From positions 62,001 to 126,000 of the forward strand of contig JAVJQA010000049.1 in the NCBI GenBank assembly GCA_040218045.1: a DNA stretch of 64,000 nucleotides, in the 5' to 3' direction. The first letter of the stretch is position 1. Every line of letters starts with the position of its first letter. The notes beneath the pieces are model-generated. The model was not told the origin of the DNA and did no database searches. It was given only the letters and a program-made list of their open reading frames with translations. The DNA is from Marinoscillum sp040218045. Its GTDB lineage: Bacteria; Bacteroidota; Bacteroidia; Cytophagales; Cyclobacteriaceae. The translations under genes were made by a program, and so were the position numbers. This document shows positions 1 through 9,200 of this stretch, piece by piece.

Positions 1-914
1 CAGTTGATGAATGTGAGGAAGTAACTTCTGTAAATGTAACATTTAGCGTAAACATGAACGACTACACAGGTACTGCAACCACTCCAGAGTTAAATGGTAC
101 ATTCAACGGATGGTGTGGTAACTGTAATGCCATGACAGATGATAATGATGATGGTATCTGGCAAGTGACAGTTGAATTGCCAGTTGGTGACCAAATAGAA
201 TACAAATTCTCAGCAGATAGCTGGGCAGATCAGGAATCACTAACCGAAGGCTCTTCTTGTACAGTTACTAACGACGGTAATACAAATCGCTTCCTAACAG
301 TAGGCGAAACCAACATGACAGTAGGTACGGTATGCTGGAACTCATGCGATAATTGTTCTGCAGTTGTAACACAGGCAGATCTTACAGGAAAGGAATGGAA
401 AGTGATCAATGGTCCTGGAGCAGTGAGAGTTGGTCCTGGAATAGGTAATGGCTCATGGTTTACAAGTGACCAGGCCTGGATAGATGCGGCACCTTGTTTG
501 GTTGATGATGTTTTCTCTTTTGATGCAAACGGTGGATTTACCATTGACGTTAAAGAACAGGTATTTACCGAAGCTACTATGACAGGAATTGAGGCTAATG
601 GATGTGTAGCAATAGCGGATCTGCCAACAGAGCTAGCAAATTGGGATGGTGGAACCTTTACTTACACCATGACCGAGGCTACAGATGAGGCTTTGCCTAT
701 GATAACTGTTACTGGTAGTGGCGCATATATCGGTTTCTATAAAGGCGCTAATGGTAAAGAATTAGCTCAGCCTGAAGATGGTTCAATCACTTATACCGTA
801 CTGTCTTACATTGATAGATCAGACAGAGATATTATGGAAGTAACTGTTGATATTAGTGAAGCGCAGGATGGCACAGCCTACTGGACTTACAAATTGGAAG
901 CAGCGAACAATTAA
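1..914 (+). CDS. Partial secreted glycan-binding-type protein of a beta-glucan locus (5' end missing)
   Basis: The frame is open from base 3 to the TAA at 912-914, so the gene starts before the window; the first ATG, at 54, is internal. About 300 residues are visible. The first 100 form a beta-rich module (VTFSVNM, NGTFNGW, YKFSADSW, CWNSCDNC) resembling the starch-binding or E-set-like modules of Bacteroidota outer-membrane glycan-binding proteins. The second part (from about DLTGKEWKVINGPGAVRVG) resembles the C-terminal domain of proteins encoded beside SusC/SusD in laminarin loci. No enzyme motif and no T9SS tail are seen. The two GH16 genes and one GH3 gene downstream suggest it captures beta-1,3-glucan at the cell surface. 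Role by context; exact family not certain. Confidence 0.7.
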   Translation, partial: VDECEEVTSVNVTFSVNMNDYTGTATTPELNGTFNGWCGNCNAMTDDNDDGIWQVTVELPVGDQIEYKFSADSWADQESLTEGSSCTVTNDGNTNRFLTVGETNMTVGTVCWNSCDNCSAVVTQADLTGKEWKVINGPGAVRVGPGIGNGSWFTSDQAWIDAAPCLVDDVFSFDANGGFTIDVKEQVFTEATMTGIEANGCVAIADLPTELANWDGGTFTYTMTEATDEALPMITVTGSGAYIGFYKGANGKELAQPEDGSITYTVLSYIDRSDRDIMEVTVDISEAQDGTAYWTYKLEAANN

Positions 915-921
915 ATTTAAT

Positions 922-955
922 AACCAAGGTGGGCTTTTGGCTTCACCTTGGTTTT
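922..955 (+). terminator. Rho-independent terminator after the glycan-binding gene
   Basis: Perfect 10-bp stem AACCAAGGTG (922-931) / CACCTTGGTT (944-953) with a 12-nt loop, followed by TTTTC. It lies 8 bases after the stop codon and separates this gene from the first GH16 gene. Confidence 0.75.
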
Positions 956-984
956 CATATTCTTAATATTTAAATGACTCTTTT

Positions 985-2175
985 GTGAAGTATTTTCTTC
1001 TATTAGCATTCATCACTTTATTCACATTGATCTCCTGTACTGAACCTTCAGACCCAGAACCCAAACTTCCTACCTTTTCTCTGAATGATTTGGAGGTGAC
1101 TGAAAAAGAGGAAGATTACAATGTGATCATTGACATATTCTTATCAGAGGCGTCAGAAGAGTTGATATTGGCCTCCTATACTACAGAAGATGGGTCTGCG
1201 AAGGATGGAGATGACTATTTGGCTGTTTCAGGCCAACTCATATTTGAACCTGGAATCACCAGGCAATCAATAAGTATTAAAATATTAAAAGATGAGAAGG
1301 ATGAAAGTGAGGAAGAATTCTCACTAATATTAAGTGATGCAGCAAATGCAATTTTTTCAGATAGTATTGCCACGGTCACAATTCTATCCAATGAAACCAT
1401 TGTTGATACCAACGAATTAGTTATCCCAACTAACGGCTATGTGTCACCAGACTCATATGATGGTTATGAAATGGTCTGGAGCGATGAGTTCGATCTGGAA
1501 TCACTTAACCTATCGGATTGGACTTACGAAATTGGAAACGGGTCAAGCGGTTGGGGCAACAATGAGTTGGAGTACTATACAGACCAAAATACATCAATGG
1601 TTGATGGTAATCTAGTAATTACTGCCAAAAAAGAATCTAAAGGAGGCTTTAATTATACGTCTTCAAGAATTATAACAAAGGATAAACAAGAGTTTAAATA
1701 TGGAAGAGTGGACATTAGGGCAGTACTTCCATTTGGTCAGGGTATCTGGCCGGCACTTTGGATGCTTGGTGAAAACATCAGCACAGTAGGATGGCCTAAA
1801 TGTGGTGAAATAGACATTATGGAAATGATTGGTGGAAGTGGGAGAGAAAGCACAGTGCATGGCACCGTACACTGGGAGAGCAATTCGGGCTATGCAAACT
1901 ATGGGGGAGGTAAAACGCTCACGGGTGCCACATTCAATGATGAGTTTCATGTATTCTCAATTATCTGGGATGAAAGTTCTATCAAGTGGCTTCTGGATGG
2001 CCAACAGTTTCACGTGATTGACATTACTCCCGACCATCTTTCTGAGTTTCGCAATGATTTCTTTTTCATATTCAATGTAGCAGTAGGAGGGAATTGGCCG
2101 GGTAGTCCCAATGCACAAACGGTTTTCCCCCAGTATATGATTGTGGATTACATTCGAGTTTTTCAACCGCAATAA
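985..2175 (+). CDS. GH16 beta-glucanase (laminarinase-type) lipoprotein with Calx-beta domain
   Basis: Secreted endo-beta-1,3(1,3/1,4)-glucanase, 396 residues. The start is GTG at 985: the nearest upstream ATG (974) hits a stop after four codons, and only GTG places the lipoprotein signal MKYFLLLAFITLFTLISC at the N-terminus (lipidated Cys18). Residues about 30-140 look like a Calx-beta module (EDGSAKDGDDY, SILIL-type strands). Residues about 155-396 are the GH16 domain. The ExDxxE site is E275-I-D-I-M-E280: E275 the expected nucleophile, E280 the acid/base. WPALWMLGE and the terminal DYIRVFQ are also typical. A second GH16 gene follows after 15 bases and then a GH3 gene, pointing to stepwise laminarin breakdown. 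GH16 also covers agarases and carrageenases; the context favours laminarin. Confidence 0.9.
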   Translation: MKYFLLLAFITLFTLISCTEPSDPEPKLPTFSLNDLEVTEKEEDYNVIIDIFLSEASEELILASYTTEDGSAKDGDDYLAVSGQLIFEPGITRQSISIKILKDEKDESEEEFSLILSDAANAIFSDSIATVTILSNETIVDTNELVIPTNGYVSPDSYDGYEMVWSDEFDLESLNLSDWTYEIGNGSSGWGNNELEYYTDQNTSMVDGNLVITAKKESKGGFNYTSSRIITKDKQEFKYGRVDIRAVLPFGQGIWPALWMLGENISTVGWPKCGEIDIMEMIGGSGRESTVHGTVHWESNSGYANYGGGKTLTGATFNDEFHVFSIIWDESSIKWLLDGQQFHVIDITPDHLSEFRNDFFFIFNVAVGGNWPGSPNAQTVFPQYMIVDYIRVFQPQ

Positions 2176-2190
2176 AATTAAAGCACAATA

Positions 2191-3039
2191 ATGAATAGGG
2201 TATTGAATCTAACTTTTGGAATCACATTTTCCATACTATTACAACAATGTTCACCTGTTAAAAGTGAACAATTGTCGGATGATGAAACCAGTGATGAGTA
2301 TCACCTTGTGTGGCAGGATAATTTCGATTCGGCAGAAATTAATACTCAACTCTGGACCATTATTGAGGGTAATGGATGCCCTGATCTTTGTGGGTTCGGT
2401 AATGAGGAGCTTCAGAATTATACATCAAACCAAAACAATCTGAGAATCGAAGATGGGGTTTTGATACTAGAGGCTCATAAAGAATCAAAAAACGGCAGTG
2501 AATTCACCAGTGCTAAGGTAGTCACCAAAAATAAGGGCGACTGGCAATATGGTAAATTGGTAATTAGAGCAAAAGTACCTTACGGACGTGGTACATGGCC
2601 CGCGATCTGGATGCTTCCCACTATCAATAATAGAGACAGAAAATGGCCAATAGATGGGGAAATAGATATTATGGAACATGTGGGTTATAACCAAGGTGTA
2701 ATCTATGGCACGATACATTCACAGCTTTATAATCATAAAATTGGAACTCAAAAGGTAGACAGTATTGCTGTGGAAGATTCTCATGAAGCTTTTCATGATT
2801 ATGGACTGTTTTGGGAAAAAGATAGAATGACCTGGACAGTCGACGGAAAGGAATACTTCTCATTAGATAAAAATGATGAAGGCTATGAAGGGTGGCCTTT
2901 TGATCAGCCACATCACCTGATTCTCAATCTTGCAGTTGGTGGTACGTGGGGCGGAAGCAGAGGGGTTGATATGCAAATCTGGCCTCAAAGATTAGAAATT
3001 GATTTTGTAAAAGTTTATCAAAAACAAGATGAAATATAA
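2191..3039 (+). CDS. GH16 beta-glucanase, second copy, probable lipoprotein
   Basis: 282 residues, essentially one GH16 catalytic domain without the Calx-beta module of its neighbour. The N-terminus MNRVLNLTFGITFSILLQQC reads as a signal ending in a Cys that could be lipidated. Catalytic residues E157-I-D-I-M-E162 lie in GEIDIMEHVGY, and the Trp-rich WPAIWMLP and C-terminal DFVKVYQ are conserved. It starts 15 bases after the previous gene and its end overlaps the GH3 start by 11 bases, so the three form an operon. Two clearly divergent GH16 copies in a row suggest different specificity (chain length, branching or beta-1,3/1,4 mix) rather than recent duplication. Confidence 0.9.
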   Translation: MNRVLNLTFGITFSILLQQCSPVKSEQLSDDETSDEYHLVWQDNFDSAEINTQLWTIIEGNGCPDLCGFGNEELQNYTSNQNNLRIEDGVLILEAHKESKNGSEFTSAKVVTKNKGDWQYGKLVIRAKVPYGRGTWPAIWMLPTINNRDRKWPIDGEIDIMEHVGYNQGVIYGTIHSQLYNHKIGTQKVDSIAVEDSHEAFHDYGLFWEKDRMTWTVDGKEYFSLDKNDEGYEGWPFDQPHHLILNLAVGGTWGGSRGVDMQIWPQRLEIDFVKVYQKQDEI

Positions 3040-5293
3040 AGCGTTCATTATCTCCCTGACTGTATTTTTTACAATAAGTGCCACTGGACAAGGGATTCCT
3101 GAAAAGGTGGATAGCCTGCTTTCAGTTATGACTATTGCTGAAAAAGTAGGGCAAACGAATCTGTATAACGGCACCTGGGAATTCACTGGGCCGGTTCCAG
3201 AAGATTCCAACAATCAACAAAAAGCAGAGAATATCAAAAATGGTGGCGTAGGAGGAATGTTGAATGTGCTGACGGCAGAAGGCACACGTGAAGCACAGCG
3301 AATGGCCGTGGAGAATAGCCGGCTTGGCATTCCTTTGATATTTGGTTACGATGTGATCCATGGTTACAAAACGATGTTTCCCGTACCATTGGCGCAAGCA
3401 GCAAGTTGGGACCCTGAAGTTGCTAAACTTGGGGCTCGGGTTGCAGCCAGAGAAACTGCTGCATCCGGTGTTCATTGGACGTTTTCTCCTATGATAGATA
3501 TCAGCAGGGATGCCAGGTGGGGAAGAATAATGGAAGGTGCGGGAGAAGATCCTTATTTAACTTCTGTAATGGCGAAAGCCTGGGTAGAGGGATACCAGGG
3601 TGATGATCTGTCTGATATATTCACTATTGCAGCCTGTGCCAAACACTTTGCGGGTTATGGATTGGCAGAAGGAGGGAGAGACTATAATACTGTAGATATT
3701 TCCGATCACACTTTATACAATGTAGTACTGCCACCTTTCAAAGCCGCAGTAGATGCAGGAGCTGCTACCTTTATGAATGCGTTCAACGAAATTGGAGGAA
3801 TCCCAGCCACTGGTGATGTGAGACTTCAGCGTGATATATTAAAGGATAAATGGGGATTTGATGGATTTATGGTTTCTGATTGGGGATCTATCGGTGAGAT
3901 GATGTCTCATGGTTTTGCTGCTGACTCAACGGATGCTGCAATTAAAGCTTTCACTGCAGGAAGCGACATGGATATGGAGTCATTGATCTATGAAGGTGAA
4001 TTGGAACAACTGGTGAGAAATGGAACAATTCAGGTCAAGCTTCTGGATGATGCCGTTCGGAGGATTTTGACTGTCAAGTATCAACTTGGGTTGTTTGATG
4101 ATCCCTATAAGTATAGTGATGTGGAGCGAGAGGTCAAGGAAGTATACTCAAAGGATAATTTAGAGTCGGCGCGTGAAGCAGCTCGCAAATCCATTGTACT
4201 TCTTAAGAATCAGGGTGAAATGCTTCCCCTTTCAAAAAATGTAAAATCCATTGCAGTAATTGGACAATTAGCTGGTAGTAAAGATGTGCCTCTTGGTAAT
4301 TGGAGGGCTCAGGCGATTACTAATTCCGCAGTTTCATTGGTTGAAGGAGTTAAGGAAGCTGTTGGTAAATCCACTAAAGTGACTTTTGCAGAAGGGTATC
4401 GCATTGCCGAAGGTCGTAGAGATTTTGTTCATGAATTAAACTTTGTGGAAAATGACAGATCCGGTTTTGATGAGGCAATCAAACTGGCCAAATCTTCCGA
4501 ACTTGTAGTTCTTGCTTTAGGAGAAGATTGTTATCAAACAGGTGAAGGTAGAAGCCAGGCAGATGTGCGCTTAATTGGCAATCAGCTTGAGCTTTACAAG
4601 AAATTATTGGAGGTAAATAAGAATATTGTAGTGGTTTTGATGAATGGAAGACCATTGGCCATTCCGGAGCTGGATCAAACTGCTCCGGTCATTGTTGAAG
4701 CGTGGTTGGCTGGGTCACAATCAGGTAACGCTATTGCTGATGTATTATTTGGTGCATACAATCCATCTGGTAAGCTCCCGGTTACATTTCCAAGAAGTGT
4801 AGGACAAGAGCCACTCCACTATGATCGTAAAAGTACAGGACGGCCAGTAACCAATGCATTTGACAATGGACTGGTGTTTTGGTCTCACTATACCGATGAG
4901 AAAAATGATGGGCTTTACCCGTTTGGTTATGGGTTGAGTTATTCATCATTCGTTTATGATAAGCTCACACTATCCAAAGAAGTTGGCGCAGTTACCGTAA
5001 TGGTTAACCTAACAAATACTTCCAATACGGCTGGAAAGGAAACCGTGCAGGTATATATCTATGATAAAGTAGCTTCATTTACTCAACCAATCAAGAGGTT
5101 GGTAGATTTTCAGCAAGTTTACCTTGAAGCAGGTCAGTCACAAATAGTATCATTTAAGCTTACAGAGGAAGATCTGGGATTTTACCATGATAAGTATGAT
5201 TTCTACGCTGAGGATGGAGAATTCGAAATCATGGTAGGGGGGGATTCCCGGGATTTGTTGAAAAACACGGTTACTCTTTCATTTAAAAAATAA
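3029..5293 (+). CDS. bglX: GH3 beta-glucosidase, BglX-like, periplasmic
   Basis: 754 residues, the normal length for BglX-type GH3 enzymes, with a signal peptide (MKYKAFIISLTVFFTISATGQ). It releases glucose from the non-reducing end of beta-glucan oligosaccharides. Residues about 25-350 form the TIM barrel, with the nucleophile Asp284 in FMVSDWGS and the substrate-binding CAKHFAGYG motif. The alpha/beta sandwich follows (about 390-600, ALGEDCYQTGEGRS), then a C-terminal fibronectin-like domain (about 650-754). The start overlaps the upstream GH16 by 11 bases, implying coupled translation. The two GH16 enzymes would cut polymer and this enzyme finish the oligosaccharides. The gene symbol rests on family resemblance. 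Confidence 0.9.
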   Translation: MKYKAFIISLTVFFTISATGQGIPEKVDSLLSVMTIAEKVGQTNLYNGTWEFTGPVPEDSNNQQKAENIKNGGVGGMLNVLTAEGTREAQRMAVENSRLGIPLIFGYDVIHGYKTMFPVPLAQAASWDPEVAKLGARVAARETAASGVHWTFSPMIDISRDARWGRIMEGAGEDPYLTSVMAKAWVEGYQGDDLSDIFTIAACAKHFAGYGLAEGGRDYNTVDISDHTLYNVVLPPFKAAVDAGAATFMNAFNEIGGIPATGDVRLQRDILKDKWGFDGFMVSDWGSIGEMMSHGFAADSTDAAIKAFTAGSDMDMESLIYEGELEQLVRNGTIQVKLLDDAVRRILTVKYQLGLFDDPYKYSDVEREVKEVYSKDNLESAREAARKSIVLLKNQGEMLPLSKNVKSIAVIGQLAGSKDVPLGNWRAQAITNSAVSLVEGVKEAVGKSTKVTFAEGYRIAEGRRDFVHELNFVENDRSGFDEAIKLAKSSELVVLALGEDCYQTGEGRSQADVRLIGNQLELYKKLLEVNKNIVVVLMNGRPLAIPELDQTAPVIVEAWLAGSQSGNAIADVLFGAYNPSGKLPVTFPRSVGQEPLHYDRKSTGRPVTNAFDNGLVFWSHYTDEKNDGLYPFGYGLSYSSFVYDKLTLSKEVGAVTVMVNLTNTSNTAGKETVQVYIYDKVASFTQPIKRLVDFQQVYLEAGQSQIVSFKLTEEDLGFYHDKYDFYAEDGEFEIMVGGDSRDLLKNTVTLSFKK

Positions 5294-5297
5294 AGCT

Positions 5298-5437
5298 TAG
5301 TCCTACTTTTATGTCAAGTTATATCCACAGATACTGAAACAAGTTCAGTATGACCGCTAGGGTGATAAAACGAAGATTAAACTAAGTAACGTCATGCTGA
5401 ATTCATTTCAGCATCTAAACTTGATAAAGGATTTAGA
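5298..5437. repeat. Dispersed repeat family A, copy 1
   Basis: About 140 bp, closely similar to 29127-29264 and partly to 40966-41073. Outer ends read TAGTCCTACTTT..TGTCAAG and CTTGATAAAGGATTTAG, an imperfect terminal inverted repeat; the inside holds AAGTAACGTCATGCTGAATT. Its right end supplies the stop codon of the hydrolase gene on the opposite strand. No coding potential. Confidence 0.8.
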
Positions 5438-6059
5438 GCTGATCAAGTATCCAGTTGTTGGATGTCTCGATCAGCTCATTAAGTATTTCCTGGTGAGATT
5501 TTCCTGAGGATTTTGGCACCTTAAAGCCATGGTCTGCTTGTTCAATTCTTATCACAGTAGTTTGCTTCAAGTCCTTTGTTACCTGTGTGATCAATTCATT
5601 ATCAGCTAGTTTATCATTTGTTCCCTGTAAGAAAAGTTGCGGAATTCGGATATTTTTAAGGTGTTCAGCGCGGCTCATGCTTTCACGTCCGGGGGCGTGC
5701 AGTGGAAATCCAAAATAAACCAGGGCTTTCACTTGACCATTCTCGTTTTGTTCCACCCAGTGAGAACTCATCCTACCCCCATAAGATTTTCCGGCTAGGA
5801 TGATCGGTAAACCAGGGTATTCAGATTTAACCAGTTGTACTATCTCATTGATATCCGAGATGGATTTGGCCGGAGATCCTGGGAACTTTTTCCCTTCGCT
5901 TTTATAACCAAAATTGAACCGAATAATCGTACCGTTTTTCGCACTCAATCCAACGGCTATTGATGACATAAAAGAGTGATCCATTCCTGCACCCGCACCA
6001 TGGGCCAAAATCATCAGGTATCTGTTATTTTGTGACTCGTTAGTTATTGTATCTAGCAT
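5433..6059 (-). CDS. Alpha/beta hydrolase of the KANL3/Tex30-like family
   Basis: 208 residues, cytoplasmic (no signal). It carries the family hallmark HGAGAGMDHSFM (residues 20-31) near the N-terminus, the nucleophile Ser92 in GKSYGG, a probable catalytic Asp in GTNDKLA and His in DHGFKVP near the C-terminus. This is a small dienelactone-hydrolase-like fold found widely as a single gene; the substrate is unknown. Its neighbours are a glucanase operon (convergent) and a giant surface protein (divergent), neither of which explains it. The stop codon lies inside repeat A copy 1, so the last residue or two may have been altered by the repeat. Confidence 0.8.
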   Translation of the reverse strand: MLDTITNESQNNRYLMILAHGAGAGMDHSFMSSIAVGLSAKNGTIIRFNFGYKSEGKKFPGSPAKSISDINEIVQLVKSEYPGLPIILAGKSYGGRMSSHWVEQNENGQVKALVYFGFPLHAPGRESMSRAEHLKNIRIPQLFLQGTNDKLADNELITQVTKDLKQTTVIRIEQADHGFKVPKSSGKSHQEILNELIETSNNWILDQL

Positions 6060-6242
6060 GATATTTTAGTCGAATAAAAATTCGGATTCGTCTTAATCCC
6101 TATGAAAATAGGAGATCAGAACCTTCAAAATTCTGTACATTGGTAGCATTATCTATTGCAAAATACCTAAAGATGGGTATTCCAATCGGTAAGAATTGTG
6201 AGTAATTTAACGTTTGAAATTTACCAACCAAATTCCGTCAAC

Positions 6243-9200
6243 ATGAAAAAGGCAGCTATAATCCTTGTAGTAAGTCTATTTACTACATTTTTTATTCATG
6301 ACTTATTAGCTCAGGAGCTTATCATGGCTCCAAAACAAGAACGCTCAGAACACAAAGAATATCAGATCCCACTAAGTGACCCCAGCCGGGCCGAAGCTGA
6401 TCAGCTGAAAACCCCTGCATCTGAAAAGAAAGATACAGACAAAACCCTTCAGGAGTTAAAAGTAACTAAGATGGAGTCGGATCCTCACTTTAAGGATCAT
6501 GAGGTTCATTTTAAGGCCATGGTGGATGGTTTTCTGGAACGTCATCAGAAATCGAGTGCAGCTACTAAAAGTAGACCTCAGTTTGAACTTTCTAACAAAA
6601 CTACTGCTCAACAAGCATCATCTGCTAAATCAGAAGAAAAGGAACCAGTACTTCTCGATAATTCTCTAAAGGAAATCAAGGAAGGAATAAAGCAACGAAA
6701 TATTGATCTGCAAAAACAAATCATTGCTAGTGGAAGTAACACCGATCGGGTTAAGATGGGTGACAAAACCGGACTGGACAAGGTACGGAAAGAACTTGCA
6801 CAAAAAGATAGTGATTCAAAGCCTACTCACAATATTGAATCCAGGGAAGATTATGAAAAGAGAAGGCTAGAAGAGTATTCTACAGCTCAGAAGGCTAAAG
6901 TTGAGGAGGCCAAGAAAGCATTTCAATCTTCAAAACCAACTTCTAAAATCAAGTTCACCTCTCAAGCAGAACTAAAGGCGAACAGACCAAATATTCAATT
7001 CGAAGTACCTTCGGGGACTACTTATGATACTACTACACTTCATGGATTTCCAGCCATCTACATTACTGACGGTGGCGAGGGAATAGGAAGCAACACTTTT
7101 ACTACAGACTACATATATGTGTTGGTAGGCCTTTGTTATGTCAATTCAGGTCAGAGTCTAATCATTGATCCTGGTGTTGTTATTAAAGGAGCTGAATTCC
7201 AGGATGTTCCAAGTATGTTGATTGTAGCCGTAGGTGGTAATATTTATGCCAATGGTACTCCAAGTCAACCAATTGTATTTGGAGCTGAATCTGATCAGAT
7301 GATTCCTCCAGCGACAACTGATAATCTTTATGGCTCTTATGACCAATATACCACTGGCCTTTGGGGTGGAATTGCCGTGCTTGGTGATGGGTATGTGAAT
7401 AATGCACCTGGACAATATGGTTTGTTAGGTGAGTCTACTGATTTACCATTTGACTTTCGGCTGCAATTTGGAGGTGGAGACTTTGAATACGGTAATTCAG
7501 GTACATCCTTAAGTTACATCTCCATAAGAAATTGTGGTCAATTTAACGGAGGTACGGGCTATGGTGCCATGAATGGTTTGACTTTGGGTGGTGTGACAGA
7601 CGAAGCATTCATTAATCATATTGAGGTATATGGAAGTGCGGATGACGGTTTCGGATTTCTAGGTGGTAATGTCAATGCGAGTGAATTATTGGTATTGAAT
7701 GCTGGTGATGATGGTTTCGATACAGGATTAGGATACACTGGTAAACTTCAGTTTTTATTTGGAATGGAAGTAGGTGATAATATGGGAGAGCACCACGGTT
7801 TTGTAGGAGATACAATAGGTAGTGGTGCATACATCTATAATGCTACCTACATAGGAAACGGTGACGGAAGTGGTAGCAGTGCTGCCAAATTCCAGAATTA
7901 TGGATCCGGTCATTATTTTAATAGTGTATTTACCGACTTTGGTCAGGGAGTAAGAGTAGAATATATTGATACTGTGGCAAGTTCCTGGGATGCTCTGTTG
8001 GCAGGAGACCTACAGATAGGCAACAACCTTTTCTGGAATACAGGATTTGGCGATTATTTATCAGTAGATGATCCAGCTGGAACTTTCGATGATGATATAT
8101 ATTCTCAGGGCTTCATATTTAATAACGCTTATGATGATCCATTTTTCAATGATGATTTTGCCTCTGAATCGGGCTATGTTTATGATACCGTAGGTTTTAG
8201 TGATTCTTTCTATTTACCTACCGAATACCCGGGAGCATTCAGGGCTGGAGAGACACCATGGTATGAAGGGTGGTCCTTATTTAATGCGGGTTCAGTGTCT
8301 GAAGTGGATATTGATGCCAATGATCATGCGGCACTGGTCGCTATGCGAGATGCATTGGGAGGTGAACTGTTTAATTATTGGTTAGATGGTACTTCGCCTT
8401 CAGAATGGCCTTTCATGGATATTGATGGGAATGGAAGAGTGGTAGGTCTTTATCTTGATAATTTGAACCTATCTGGTGATGTACCTGCTGAGTTCACCAC
8501 ATTAGACCAACTTCAATTCTTATCTATTGGTGGCAATCAAATCTCATCATTCCCTGAAGGATTTGGCAACCTGGATAACCTGGGTCAAATATATGCCTGG
8601 AGTAATCAGCTGAATGGTCTTCCATCTGATTTCTTTGATCTTGATAATATATATAACATCAATGTTTCAGGCAATAATATATCTGATGTATCAGATTTTG
8701 ACGGATTATCTGGACTGAGTGCACAATTATCAGGTCTGGATATCGGTTACAACCCATTACCTGAAGTTCCTGCTACAGTATTTGATCTTGTCAACTTGAG
8801 TTCACTGCGGCTGGAGGGTATTGAATCAGGAGTAATACCTGCAGAAATAGGTAATCTGACAGAGCTATATGATTTAAATATAGGTTACATGGGATTAGAA
8901 TCTTTGCCAGTAGAAATGGGTTCACTCACCAATCTCACTTACTTCTACGGATATGGTAATAATCTGACAAGCTTACCAGATTTATCTTCATCCACCGGCT
9001 TGAGAGCTATTTATTTGTGGAATAACATGATCAGTGGTTCTATCTCTGATTTCTTTGTTTTTGATTCGTTGCAGTATCTTGATGTCTACGGCAACAACTT
9101 TGAGGGAACATTTGATGGAATTGGCAATCTTACCATATTAGAGACCATATACGCAGGAGAGAATCAGATATCAGGTTTTATTCCAGAAGAAATATCAAAT

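Noticed and set aside
6198..6242. GTG start for the giant protein 15 codons upstream
   Set aside because: It would bury the signal peptide; ATG 6243 gives a normal secreted N-terminus.
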